Positions 23,691 to 35,454 of a stretch of DNA of 64,000 nucleotides are shown here, piece by piece (positions within the stretch are counted from its first letter, which is position 1; the number at the start of each line of letters is the position of its first letter). This DNA is from Pseudoscleropodium purum (taxonomy: Eukaryota; Streptophyta; Bryopsida; Hypnales; Brachytheciaceae), in contig OZ017797.1 in assembly GCA_963969395.1 (NCBI GenBank), positions 25,296,001 to 25,360,000 on the forward strand, given 5' to 3'. Made by a program: the position numbers and the translations under genes. Under the pieces are notes generated by a model. The model was not told where the DNA came from. It saw only the letters and a list, made by a program, of their open reading frames with translations, and searched no databases.

Positions 23691-25551
23691 GGTATTGGAT
23701 GGTTGGTCATTCATACCTTGTTGTAGTATAGATTTGCTTTGAAGCATGTATAAGTGTTCTAGTGGTTGTAGTTTATGACATCTCCTATAAACGATGTAGA
23801 GTGACACAACATGTAGTCTATGTGCATGTTGTACTAAATTCATTAGATTCTAGTCATGTTGACCAATAAAAATGGAATTCAGTTGCAATAAATCAATTCT
23901 CTTTGAAGCCATTTTTTTTCCCTCCCAAAAAACACCTTGTAAAATCAACGACTCCACATACAATACAACAATTTACAAACAAACACATTATGTCAATTCT
24001 TACTGATCTTCCTAAGCAACCTGATTATGTAGTTCAGGGTAGAGAATGTCACAAAAGTCACGCACTAAGACTTGTAATCTCCTTGCTTTTAGCTAGTCAT
24101 ACAACACCAAGTTAGAGACACTTCTCCTCGTAGCTATTATGTCTCCTTCTGATCTCAATCTTTTTTCTTAAACCCTATAAGTTCAAAGTCCTAAAATGAA
24201 TTTTTTGAGATTTTAAGAGGTTCTAATTATGTTTATTTTTACTATAATTTTTCACAACTATTTTAGATGGTAAGGGATTGTACTAGCTTTAAGGGAATTT
24301 AATTTATATTTCATTTGATGTCTGGGAGAAGAAATTGTGCCTTCCAAAGCACAAAATGTTCAAACCCAAACAACAAAAAGTAGAATCTAGATAAAAGATA
24401 AATTAACAATGTACATCTTCATAACCAATTGTTGTTTTTAAAATGCTAACATGGCACCATTCCATTGGCAACCCATCACCATCAAAATCACAAATTGCAA
24501 CTCATAACCTTCTTTCCTTTCAACTTGCTTCCTACACCTTTGAATCATGAAATAAAAGGTTGTGATTGAAAAGAGAACAACCAGTTATGTCCAATAACCT
24601 ACACCTTTGAATCATGAAAATAAAAGGTTGTGATTGAAAAGAGAACAACCGGTTATGTCCAATAACCTACGTGCCACTACTGCAGCTCACCCTTATCTAG
24701 TACATATACAAAGGAATAAAATAACATCCAGTAACAATGGTCATTTCTGAGCCATTTTCTAGGGCTAGGATGAAAATAGGTTCATTTTGGTCATTATGTT
24801 TGAATAATAGAGTACTGTAGCAACATTCCTATCATGTTTTCCAGCATAAAAATCTGGAAGTCATGACCTGAAAGTCTTCAAATCAAGAGGGACTTCTCAC
24901 AAAAGAATGCCGTTACCCATATTTACAGTGCTTCTACTACGCTTAGATTTGATTTACAGGCGATCAATTCTCCAGCAAATAGAATACGAAAAGCAAAATC
25001 AGATCCGACTACCACTCCCACTGTTCGCACTTCAGCGCCCCTACTGTTGTAGAAACCACCAATTCCCAGGTCTTCTTACTTTCGCAAAGCTTTATGGAGT
25101 TCCACTGGCTAGACAAGACGTCTCAATTATGCAAAGAAACTCTGAAGCTTACGAAGACATTCCTACGATTTTCCCACAAGTAAAGAGAAAGCAACAAATC
25201 ATCACAACTTCGAAAACTGCAATAGTATAAGCTTAGTATCCATAACCAGAATAAAAAGAACTCTCAAAGGAAGAAGCATGAAATCTGATCCTGTCTGGAC
25301 TACAAACTCTCAAATGGAATAAGAAACACGTGCCTAAGGCAAATCAGGAATTCGTAGTCCAAGTGTAAAGCTCCAGAATAGAGCAAACACGAATATTTAC
25401 TTAAAGATGCCCAATCATATTCCAAAACCATTGAACAATACACGAGACACAATACCCGTGCAAGCCACAACATAAAGAAGACACGCAAAAACAAAAGAAA
25501 ATGTCAAAAAGACTTTTGCGAAGATTTGAATCCGTTCCGGGGCACCCAGGC
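23691..25551. other. Intergenic DNA between the retroelement and RPS17-B
   Basis: No gene was recognised. The right part (about 24900-25550) is less AT-rich and is the 3' flank of RPS17-B; its only clear homology to copy A is a short diverged stretch next to 25552. A 67-bp tandem duplication lies at 24531-24665. Confidence 0.5.
24531..24665. repeat. Tandem duplication, 67-68 bp unit
   Basis: The unit at 24531-24597 is repeated at 24598-24665 with two differences (one added A, one A/G change). The near identity shows that the duplication is recent. Confidence 0.92.
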
Positions 25552-26207
25552 ATCAGACGAGCACACAAGCGAGTACACAGGAAATCTCTGTCTGCACATA
25601 AAATAATGCTCAATCATGTTGACGAAATATATAATCACTGCACTAAACCTGGTTCCAGCAGACGGGTCACGCTGCATGGTCTCAATCCTCACGGCCAAAA
25701 GGAAGGCCCAACACTCTAGTTCCGCTGGTTCCTGTCCCTGTTGCCCTGGAAACCTCCTCCCCCCTGGGGCTTGAAGAAGCCGCCTCCCGACGCAGGGGCC
25801 GCCTGCTGCACCACGCCTGCCAACTGCGGCATGTTCAAGTGAGCCAACAACTGGATCGTCTCGCGATCCACCTCGATCACGTCCGTCTTGATGGCCGACT
25901 CCTCCGGAACGAAGTCCATGCGACGCTCGCGCTCCTCCTCCTGCAACTTCAGAGAAATCCCGCGCACAGGACCCCGCTGGATGCGCTTCATCAGATGTGT
26001 GGCGAACCCCGCGATCTTGTTGCGCAGACGCTTCGAAGGGATGATCGCCACTTCCTCCGCGATCTTCTTGTTCGTCTGGAAGTCGAGCGTCATGCGAGAG
26101 TAGTACCGCTCGATCATCACACGGGACGCCTTCTTCACGGTTTTCGTCCTCACGCGACCCTGTTAATTAGTCACAACGCAAAAAAAAGAACAGTCAGAAA
26201 CGCTCTC
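25552..26207 (-). repeat. Near-identical block shared with RPS17-A
   Basis: This is the inverted partner of 5630-6285. It covers the proximal 3' UTR, all of exon 2 and the last ~48 bases of the intron of copy B. Beyond 26207 (deeper in the intron) and below 25552 the two copies diverge sharply. Confidence 0.85.
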
Positions 26208-27028
26208 CCATACCGTCCACTCAATTGACCTCATTGCCGGAGAACTACTATCAAAACTACAAATTCCATCGATATTGTCCAGTGCTAGGACCCAGCTTAA
26301 GACTACAGTCTAGTGCAGTAGGCCGACGAAGTCCGCTAAGAGACGAAACCCACCCCACCCCACGATGCCCAACCTCGCCAACGATGAAGGACGCCCATGG
26401 CCGCGGATGGGGCCATCGGTACTCCATTGGAAATTCCATGGCCCGACCTCTGTATTCATTGGCGAACCAATCTAAACTAGTCACATTCGATCATAAGTCC
26501 CGTAGGAAGGACTCCCTCATTCTTATGATTCTCAGTTCGTAACTTGATTCCGTGGCCTTGAAGCTTCTGCTTCGACATTCACGACTAATGACCTAAAATC
26601 GGTGAGATTTAGCGCGTGAGATCAACTACCCATCCAAACTCAATCCATGAGGACCGAAGTGCAATCCTCGCGATAAGCCTCCGTGCATTGCATTGCATTG
26701 TATTACATTACATTAGGGCCAGACCAGGCAAACGTGCGCCGTGCCCTGCCCACTCACTTCCTCCCAGTTGCGATAACAAAATTACATCACGTAGCTGGTA
26801 AGAGGAAACCCTAAAAGAAATTCCCACGGCCATCGACCCGGAATCACCCAAATTCTTTTGCTACCAATTCGCGCTAGTATCGCACACGCAACCCTCGAGG
26901 TAACATCAATCTCAACCCGACAAACCCTAAAACGAGAAAAATGCCGTCTTCTGGGGAAATCAACGACACCGTGCAATCGCCAAAAAATATGAAATACAGC
27001 GGAGAAAGGGTCAGAGAGGACGCACCAT
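25716..27028 (-). CDS. RPS17: 40S ribosomal protein eS17 (RPS17), copy B
   Basis: This second eS17 gene has the same layout as copy A. Exon 1 is the start codon alone (27028-27026), placed by the shared context TTTCGCCACCATG. The intron is 27025-26160 (866 bp, GTGCGT...AACAG). Exon 2 is 26159-25716. The 148-residue product is identical to copy A. Intron sequence is homologous to that of copy A only in patches and is 201 bp longer. The upstream region keeps homology around the leader, but the telo box is changed by an extra G (TTAGGGCTTT at 27133-27142) and no TGGGCY site was found nearby, so expression may differ from copy A. Copies A and B lie about 20 kb apart in opposite orientation. Confidence 0.95.
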
Positions 27029-27431
27029 GGTGGCGAAACAGAGTTAGAGCACGCACAGGTGCGAGGGACGGCGCTGGGACGCGAGTGTAGGCAATCACTT
27101 GCGCTGCAAAAAAGAACGAATTCCACTCAGAGTTAGGGCTTTGGGACGAGCCAGACGAAGAAGCACGGTATTAGGATGCCGTCAGATCCAGGCTCCACCA
27201 CCGTGCCTGCTATAGTGCAACCCCATCGCCACTGGGGATCCTGCCCTGGAAACTGACTTTGTGCAGTATACCGGTTGTAAACATATGGAATGAATTAACT
27301 CAGAATTGGGGGTGATTCAGCGATTACATGCCTTTTTATGCATTTCATCCTTCGGCCTACGTTTCTAGGTTTGCGTTACCAAATGCGCAAGTGCGTGAGA
27401 TACGATTGAGACAGCGAATGTTGCGTCAATC
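27029..27431. promoter_or_regulatory. Shared divergent promoter region (RPS17-B and small gene)
   Basis: Only 403 bp separate the two start codons, so the genes probably share a bidirectional promoter. Towards RPS17-B the part 27029-27190 is homologous to the leader and promoter of copy A, including a changed telo box at 27133-27142. Towards the other gene no clear TATA box was found. A TGGGCC word lies just inside the small gene at 27471-27476. Confidence 0.5.
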
Positions 27432-27782
27432 ATGGACAAGAAGGCTGTAATGGGTGCGATTCTCATCACATGGGCCGCTGCTCTGCAGGTCAGTCGGATT
27501 CCTGTCCATCTCTGCATTTCGCTTCTTGTTTCTTTCTTCAATGCTGATGTATCGTCGACAATCCGCTTTCATGTTATTCGACCGTTTGCTTTCTCGTATT
27601 CGTTTACCAAACGTGAAGGCTACCAAACGAAGTTTCTCTTCTACTTTCGACGCGGACGTTGCTCATAAATGCTGCCTTGGTTGGAGATTCAGGGGCACAT
27701 CATTTGGGTTCAACGACAGGACGCTTTCAAAGAGAAATTCGGCGCGGACGTTGAGGAGGCATCCGAGAAAATTAGTAGCTAG
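27432..27782 (+). CDS. Putative 48-residue single-pass membrane protein, two exons
   Basis: Exon 1 (27432-27488) encodes MDKKAVMGAILITWAAALQ. It ends at a donor GTCAGT. The intron is 27489-27692 (204 bp, ending TTCAG). Exon 2 (27693-27782) continues in the same phase with GHIIWVQRQDAFKEKFG and an acidic, Lys-containing end before TAG. The joined product has an N-terminal hydrophobic helix (about residues 5-20) with basic residues before it and a charged amphipathic tail. This would suit a small mitochondrial or ER membrane protein. I do not recognise the family; a faint similarity in shape to PET117-type assembly factors is not enough to name it. The in-phase splice and the divergent position beside RPS17-B argue for a real gene. 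Confidence 0.55.
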
Positions 27783-28162
27783 ATCCCAAATGTCTCGATT
27801 CCGGCACGGTGATGTGATCAACGGATTGCTCGAATTTTGAGGTTCTCACAATTGACACCGATTCTCTTTTGGAGGGCGAGAAAGGTTGTTTCGAGAGTCT
27901 CCGATTTCAGTTGAGGGGAGTTAGGGTTAGGGTTTGGGATGCACTGTCTAGCAAATGGTTGTTTGTTAAATTTTTGACATACTTTGCATTATGTAAGAAC
28001 GACAAAGCTCTTTTCCATTTTACAGTGACGTGGGGCCATAATGTGTTTGTGAATTGGCTTAACTTAGAGAGTTTACTTGGAAACAGATAAGGGCGACTTG
28101 TGTTTTTGATGTGGAACTACAGTTGGTGTGTAAAATGCGGTTTTTGTCGTGTTTTTGATGTG
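27783..28162 (+). other. Probable 3' UTR and flank of the small gene
   Basis: No coding sequence is supported. A telomere-like run (TTAGGGTTAGGGTTTGGG) lies at 27921-27938. A 17-bp word (gtgtttttgatgtggaa) occurs near 28099 and again near 28149, the second copy just before the hairpin. Confidence 0.4.
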
Positions 28163-28275
28163 GAAACTAGAAAATCTGCTACTCGAGAGATATTCTGCAC
28201 ACATTGGACTAGTGTTGCGCTCGTGTTGGTTCAAGGTGTGCAGAATATCTCTCATGTAGCAAATTTTCTAGTTTC
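28163..28275 (+). repeat. Hairpin with 40-bp arms, MIRNA-like or short foldback
   Basis: Arm 28163-28202 pairs with 28236-28275 at 37 of 40 positions around a 33-base loop. The arms start and end with GAAACTAG and CTAGTTTC. Arm length, few mismatches and short loop would suit a plant microRNA precursor, but a small foldback transposon looks the same. No family microRNA was recognised and no target-site duplication was found. Confidence 0.8.
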
Positions 28276-29564
28276 GGTGTCCATCGTTTCCTAAGTAAGC
28301 TTAACGGTACATTGACAAGTAAATAGTTTCAAGTTTCAAGAATCTCTCGCGTTATAGCCCAAGAAGTACATAACATTTCATAATTCATGAAGATTTGCAC
28401 CCCACCCACCCTCCCTTTTTCTATTTTCATTCAATACTGATTTCATTTGATTTTTTACTCAGAATTATGTTCTTTGAACAAGGCATATGTTGTTTTCAGA
28501 ATAATATGGCTCCTTTGGGAATAACAAGGCTTCTTTTTATTAAATTGGGTTTTCGGAACCACCATTTGCAACTCTAAGCTACAAAAAAAAGTCAATTATT
28601 ATGCACTAAATGAGACGCAAAAACTGACCTCCTTTTAGCTTGAATTTGAAACGATGAAATTGCTTGCCCAAAATCTGTTCAGTCAGAGAGAGAACTTTGA
28701 CTTTCCAAACTAATGTGGTATGTTATTAATCCCAAATACTTGACATTTCAACCTTCTCAACCCTCCCAATCTCTCAAAAGTGAACTAGTCCATTAATTTT
28801 TTAATAAAACAATTATCATTAAATAAGGACGCTTGAAGAAGAATCATGTGATATATCAATGGAAAAAACAAAAACAAAAACAAAAACAACTAAACTGTAC
28901 ATGAATCAATGATACAGATATTCTGTCAGAGTTACAATTACTATATTATGAATTAATAGAAGTAGTGATCTTGCTATGTCTAGTCAGAAAACCTTGGGGA
29001 GTTTCTCGACATGCCAACAGCATGAGTACCCAACATGAAACGTTCCTGCCAACCTGAAAACCTCGACAAGATCGAGCTTTGAGTACCGGAGCACACCAAG
29101 ACACCAGGGGGGACTCTCAAGAGATGAACGAGGACGAAACCATAATTCAAACTATAATTCCAGACGGATGTGAGAGAAGTGTCATGACAAGGTCAAATTT
29201 CATCGCAACTCCTGCTGCTGGACACAAACTAGCACCACCTCCTCGTCTCATCGTGTATTGAATTGCGGTGATAGACAGCAGGATAGTAACCGATTTCGCA
29301 CGATGCAAAAAAGCGTGCACTCCCCGAACTCTCTCTCTCCCTCCCTTCCCACTCTCCCCTTGTCTTCAATTTACACATGAACTACAGTTTTAATAAGTAC
29401 CTAGATCCCTACTAAATACAGAGACTTTCCTGCACGGTTTGAACAATGAAACTGCTCCGTGAATCGGATGTTCAGGGTAAAAGCTGCACTATCTCTCATC
29501 TTGCTCTTGAAACTATTGTGAGAGCAGAGAAGCGTCACCCGACCTGTCAACAATCCACTCTTGT
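28276..29564. other. Intergenic DNA and 3' flank of the sorting receptor gene
   Basis: No gene is recognisable. The part nearest 29564 (about 29000-29564) should contain the 3' UTR of the receptor transcribed from the minus strand. No clear polyadenylation signal could be chosen. Confidence 0.45.
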
Positions 29565-32500
29565 TCATGGTTCATCGTCCAGAGTGTGGTTGTGGACGTC
29601 GTTTTGGCTGTCCAATGGCATGTACTGAGCCATGATTGCGCGAATCTCTGAGTCCATGTATGACTGCACACCATTGCACACATTTCATCAACACCAGAAT
29701 TGATAAAATAAAAACATGTGACTAATTGTTAAAAGTCTCAACCCCAAACAGAATAGTAGTATAATTTTCATATGCTTCTTTCCATATAATCCTCACAGAT
29801 AATTGGAAGATTGCAAAATCTTAGATGATGGTACTATTCCTTTCACGGCATGTCCGTATATGTTAAAGACAGGGAAAAAAAACTCGTTCTTTGGAATGAT
29901 GGGTATAATTGCATTTCGCACATGACTCATTCTCATTGGATCACATCGCTTTCAACATTTCCAAACCATTGCTTAGTTTCTCCCATTGGAGTATGACGAT
30001 AAAAATTGATAAAAAAAACACGTGAATTAAAGAGACTAAAGGAATGCAGAGAATATTCACTACAAAAACAGGGGATGCAACGTACCCGCAGGCGGTACTT
30101 GTAGAGAACGTAGCCACCAAGTGCAAGAGCGGAAAGACTCGCCAACACAATGAGTGACACTGTTAATCCCACTTTCGATTGCTGACTCTTCCGGTCTGCA
30201 GTGAAACAAAACAGAAATAACATTCGGTCAGCTACTATTTTGCTGCCAAGTTCTATGCTATTTGGAATTCGTCATAGGTTCACAATTCGGAGCAAAACTC
30301 GGAACAAAGCACTCACTTATGCACGTATCATGCTCCTCGAAGTAAAGAAGCCCGCCGGAGCACTGACAGTCATAGGATCCCCAAGTGTTGGTGCATTTGC
30401 ATTCCGGGCACTGGCACTTCGACCTGGTGGTACATTCGTTGATATCTGCAACAAGGCCCAAAAATAAACACTCAGGCCACCCTAATCCTTCTTGCATGAA
30501 CATGAGCATTACAGCCTACTCCAATTCTCTGAAACCCAAAGGGCTAATAATCCCTACCAGACCAAGAGTTCAAGGTCTTATAATGACCAATTTGATCGAT
30601 CAGATTGTCAAAAATACAATTTCGATGGGAGCACATTTTATATCACCTACATCAGCGAAGAATATTCCATGCGTCGGTGAAAATTAACATATATAATTGT
30701 ACAAAAGAAAGCCCCAAATACGACCTCAAAACTGATATAAAATCATGAGGGCTAATGAGGGCTTCTAGGTTCATTTAGGGTTAAATGTTAATACAATTTC
30801 ATGTGAAGTAGAGAGAGAAGGCATATCAACGTACCTAGGCAAGCTCCCGTCACATTAGATCCGTTTCCTTCGAAGCCTGGAGGACAATGGCATCCCGAAG
30901 CGTATTGATCCTACACAAAAGTCCAATTCAAACCTCAGTGTGTGTGTGTTTCTTGTGCGGTCATCATAAGGAATGGCATAATTTCCAATGCATCAGTGAA
31001 GCCACAAATGGCTTCAGGAACTGACCATGCAAGCCGAGTAAGTAACTCCAGCACGAGTCTCTTCCCAGCATCCGCCATTCCCTATCTTGCAACGCCCGGG
31101 TCCTTTGGCTGGCGCATCAAAAGTCACGTTAGCACCTCCATATCTACGAACACTCTGAAAAATCTCGACAGGAACTGAGGCTTCCTCTTAAGTGCCCAAA
31201 TGGCATATATATGTACGAAATAAACCATTTAGGAAGCTCTCAAGGAAGGTAACAAAACGGACTAACAGAAAGAAGAAGAGAATTGCGCTCTAGAATCTTC
31301 GAGGGATAGAGATATGTTTTGGAAGTTTGCTGTAATCAACTATATGTTCGCAAAGTGAACTATTTATTTAATCTTCGCTCAGGAGTTGTTACATTAGAAA
31401 AAATGGTCATGTTACCTTCACAATGGGTGTAACCATCACCATCAAACTGGACGCCTTGAACAAGAGGGCACTGACAAACGCGACCTCGGAAGGTATCCTG
31501 CAACCACATGACAGAAAACGATTTCACTGAGAAATTACCCAAAGGAGCGTCACAAAAAAACATTCAAGAAAAGGGCAAAATCAAGGGAGAGAATCCATTT
31601 GTGTAGGGTTGAAAAAAATCACCCATTTACAATGGAAGTGCTAACCAAACACACGAGACTCATAAGAAATGAGAGATTTCAAAGTTCTGTCACAATAAAA
31701 GATGCTTCTAGGAGATCAACAATGTAGATGCAGTACTCATGCTAGTCTCGAATGACAGGAACCTTACTACTTCGGACTTCAATAATTCACAACTTATTCG
31801 TACAATATCCAAATAATGCATATTCGAGTGCGCTGGAATCCTCTCAAAACAAGGGACAAGACCACGCAAATAATAGACCCAAATACAAAAAAGCTTTTAA
31901 AACAACCGAAAGTGTTCCCTACCTGACATGCAGTCACGTTGCCACTCTTCCAGCACCCGCCATCGTTGTCCAAACACTCGTTCGTCTCCACTGAGTCGCT
32001 CAAACAGACAGGCGGGTCGGTGGATTCTTCATACCCCGAGCAGATGGCTTTTAACACCGCCGTTTTATCCAGTTTCCCTGCACCACAGAAGCTCACCATC
32101 AATCCCACAACAATCAAAGAAAGGCGAAACAACAAAACACGCCATTGACCAGAAGTTTCAAGGGCTCAACAAATTCAAATTGTTAGGAACCTCTTACAAA
32201 TATTAACTTAAAACATTCCACAAGAAAAATGGTTCAAGAATCGTGTATACAGTGTTCTGATTAATGATGCATTCAGTGATAGACAACCAAAATTTCTTTG
32301 AAAAATAGCACTCCCCAATAACCATAGTTATTTGCACTTGCCAAAAGCACAAAAAATGGGTCATCTCTCAACAATCAATGACTATCTGCTGCATTAAATA
32401 CTTAGTGTCAGGAAATCTTCTCACATTTTCATCCTAGCAGATGGTCACATTCTCATCCATTCACTTACTCATCCCAAACTAAGAAGGATGCAGTGGGGGA

Positions 32501-35454
32501 ACTAGCCCATGACCTTCAATTCGAACCTCACAATTCACAATCATTTGAAAGGGAACGTATTCTTCTTTTTACAATGAAAATAATGCAAATTCTGAACCAG
32601 ACGGACAAGCATGAATAATGTGCACGAAAAGGAAACAAAAATTCTTACTATGGAAACAAAATTTCTTGCAACCATTCCATGAAGTTAGTGTGTGGAGAAA
32701 GAGGAAAGTGCAGTCAATGGCATGTCTACTCTCATTTATCCTATTAATACTATTAGTGTGTGAACTAATTTCGCAAAAGTCGCACTATTTTAAATTAGTG
32801 AGGGCTGAGTTGTACCAGTTCCCACAAAAAATGGAATCTTGTAGCGCCACTAACTCTGTAGGTGATGCTAATGTTACACCCTAATAGTATTAATAGGATA
32901 AATGAGAGTAGACATGCCATTGATCAGTGTAGCCTCTTGCACAATTTGAATAAGGAAATTAGGATTGAGAGATCACGGACCTCGGTACTGCCGTTGGTTC
33001 ACGATGAGCGTGGGTAAAATGGTGACGTCGCCTCGAGAACCTCGCCCGACTTGCGCATCCTGCTCGTTCTTCAAGATTGGGTTATCCGCGTTCGTGTCCG
33101 GGTTGCCCATACACTTCCTCACTGCTTCCACGTCGATAGCTGGCGATCCCACAACGACGTAGGGTTAATAATCCAACACAACTGATCTCAAGGATAATGA
33201 AGTAATCTCTCAAAGATCAAGGATTCATGGTTTTCAAATGACCCGTTCAATCAATCAAGTTTTAAAATAGCAGGCCAAATTTCGTATCACCAGACTCGGT
33301 GAAGAACAGTGCATGAATTTGGTCAAAGGATGAATGAGATTGATTGAACAAACGAAAGTCTTCATGTGACCCACTCAAAACTGCTAAACAAACACGAGGC
33401 CCGAAGTGAGCCTAATGCCCTTTCAAGCAGTTTTGAGTGGGTCATATGGAGGCTTTTGGTTGTTCAATGATACTTTGACCAATTCATGGACTGTTCTTCG
33501 CTGATTCTGGTGATACGAAATTTGGCCCCATCTGGGTTACTGATATTTTACAAAATGATTGATTGAACGGGTCATTTGAAAATCATGAATCTTTGGTCCT
33601 GAAGGAGTAGGGGTTATAGCAGGGGTGGGATGCTTACAGAGAGATTTGATGACTTCTTCTGCGCAGGCAGGGCCGTACTTGTTCTCCTTCATGGGGCACC
33701 GGATCTGAAAATCCGTGACGAAGTCCCACCACTTCCACGGCTGGCGCGGGGAGCTTTCATTGGTGACCTTGAACACACAAAGCTGGCGCAGATTCTCCGT
33801 GACAACCTGTTTCCCGTCGTACCCCTTGGAGAAGTCCTGTTCAGGGTCGGGCGCGCAGTATCGGCCGTTGTTGATGCACTGCGCTTTGCACTGCTTGCTC
33901 TCGATGAACGCTTGCGGGCAGTACCAGGTGATGTAATGCGGCGTGAACTGCGTGTAGCCCCCGCGTTCCAGGATCTGCGCCACGCCCTTGAAGTTACGCA
34001 CGAACTCCACCTGCGCGTCGCACTTGGGCCCGCACTCGTCGTTGCTGTTGGTCCAAAACTCGTACTCCACGCGCTCGTCGGGGTGGGGGAGAGACTCCCG
34101 CCAGTCCAGCTTCATGGTCACCATCTCATTGCTGCGGAGAGCCTGCTTGAGCTTGTCGCCGAAGTCCTTGGTGATGAGAGCCGAAGGGATGGAGATGTTC
34201 TGGAGGTACTGAGAGGCCACGGGGTCGTCGTCCGGCGAGTCCATCGTGATGAGCTCCTCCTGCTTGTCGTCCATCACGAGAACTGCAGCGGCGCCAGCTT
34301 GTTGAGCGTTCCAGACCTTGTTTGCGAAGTAACAATCTGCCAACACGCGAATATAGATTCTTACCACCGTATCCATACTTGACACAGTTTCCATTCCAGG
34401 GTTACCAAAAAATAAATTTCTTTGACTTGGTATCAGCTAAAGCAAAGTCTATCGTTCCAATTCGGCAACAATTTGACAGAGATTTAACGTTTCTTCACTC
34501 CCTGACGTGTACTTACAGCTTCAGAACAGAGTCTTTGAAAACAAAATCGAAGAAAACTCAGTTCAGTAAGACAATCCAAAACGCAACCCCAAAATTATGA
34601 TAACGATCTCGAATAAATTCGATCTTCTTTCGATCTTCTTGCACCTAAGGTTTTTAGAGACAATTCCTGTTTGCAATAAATCCGCCATAAAGCGAAATTA
34701 TTCAAAGTCCATGATATGTTTACAATCGAAAAAGCTACGTTTAAGCCATCCACATCTCAAACATCCCTCGATTCCCTCGAGACATTTTCATGTCGACTTT
34801 CTCACGTATATGGTAAACTCAAAAATCAAAATATATCAACATCGAACTTTCACATCCATCTTCTGTCGATCTCAACTCGACCACCAGCGACCTAATACAA
34901 CAAATGGCAGAAAACCCCATACCCCAATTCATCCTGGGAACCTAGCGCCAATTCACCATCCGCGGCATTCAAGCCGCCGAACCTAGAATTCACCCATACT
35001 AGCAACAAATTTCAACTTTCGCGTGCGGGACTACTAACCAAGCACCACCGGGATCGTTTTTGATTCCCAGGACGTGCGGTCCCCGAATTCAATGGTCACC
35101 ATCGGCAAGTCGACTAGTTTTCCAAAGCAGCGGATGGTGAGAGCTTCACTTACCGCCGCGATCGACGAGGGCGAAGTTGGGGCGAGCGCCAACAGGCTTG
35201 GGCCGGAAGTGATTGTCCGGAAACCTGTCACACGCCTTGAGATTCACCGTGGGAAGCATCACGAACCCCGACAACGTGCCGCCATACTGCGGCACACCGA
35301 AGTTGCCGATGGCGCTCTGGTACGTCCCTTTCAAGCTCTCCGGCGTCGACACCGTCAAACTATTCTCCTCCACCACGAACGTGCCCACAGTCACGGTAAC
35401 CAAACACATCATCATCACCGTCACCACGACCCAGATACACCCCATCCTCGCCAT
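29565..35454 (-). CDS. VSR: Vacuolar sorting receptor (VSR/BP-80 family)
   Basis: This type I membrane receptor carries soluble proteins from the secretory pathway to the vacuole. The ten exons are 35454-35154, 34336-33638, 33139-32981, 32077-31923, 31497-31416, 31108-31026, 30910-30835, 30445-30317, 30195-30086 and 29663-29565. All have GT/AG borders and matching phases, giving 630 residues, normal for the family. A signal peptide covers about 1-24, chosen over an in-frame ATG at 35502 because [11 protein letters not shown] is a better signal start. The mature protein begins with [10 protein letters not shown] and continues through a PA domain (about 55-165), the VSR luminal domain and Cys-rich EGF-like repeats. 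A Ca-binding EGF starts at DINEC (519-523). The membrane span is about 570-593. The tail has the tyrosine sorting signal YMPL at 612-615 within IMAQYMPLD, used by clathrin adaptors. It is apparently intact. Confidence 0.95.
30640..30685. repeat. Fragment of the intronic dispersed repeat
   Basis: A run beginning 'tatcacctacatcagcgaag' in VSR intron 7 resembles the segment at 33486-33515 (reverse strand). The match is about 22 of 30 by eye, so it is weak. It may be a diverged member of the inverted-repeat family in VSR intron 2. Confidence 0.3.
32714..32923. mobile_element. MITE in VSR intron 3, perfect 43-bp terminal inverted repeats
   Basis: The left arm 32714-32756 and the right arm 32881-32923 are exact complements. 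They begin TCAATGGCATGTC and end in CTATTAG. The whole is 210 bp and has no coding capacity. It lies in the intron between VSR exons 3 and 4. No convincing target-site duplication was seen, so its superfamily is open. Perfect arms suggest a recent insertion or hairpin-driven repair. Confidence 0.85.
33218..33598. repeat. Large foldback filling VSR intron 2 (arms ~170 bp)
   Basis: Arm 33218-33386 pairs with 33426-33598 around a loop of about 40 bases. Shared parts include 'caaatgacccgttcaatcaa', 'ccaaatttcgtatcaccaga' and 'tgacccactcaaaactgct'. The foldback takes up about three quarters of the 498-bp intron. A related single arm lies in an NMCP intron at 58270-58372. Confidence 0.85.

Noticed and set aside
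33630..34382. 250-codon + strand frame opposite VSR exon 2
   Set aside because: It is a shadow of the high-GC third codon positions of the receptor exon; the minus strand encodes the clear VSR protein.
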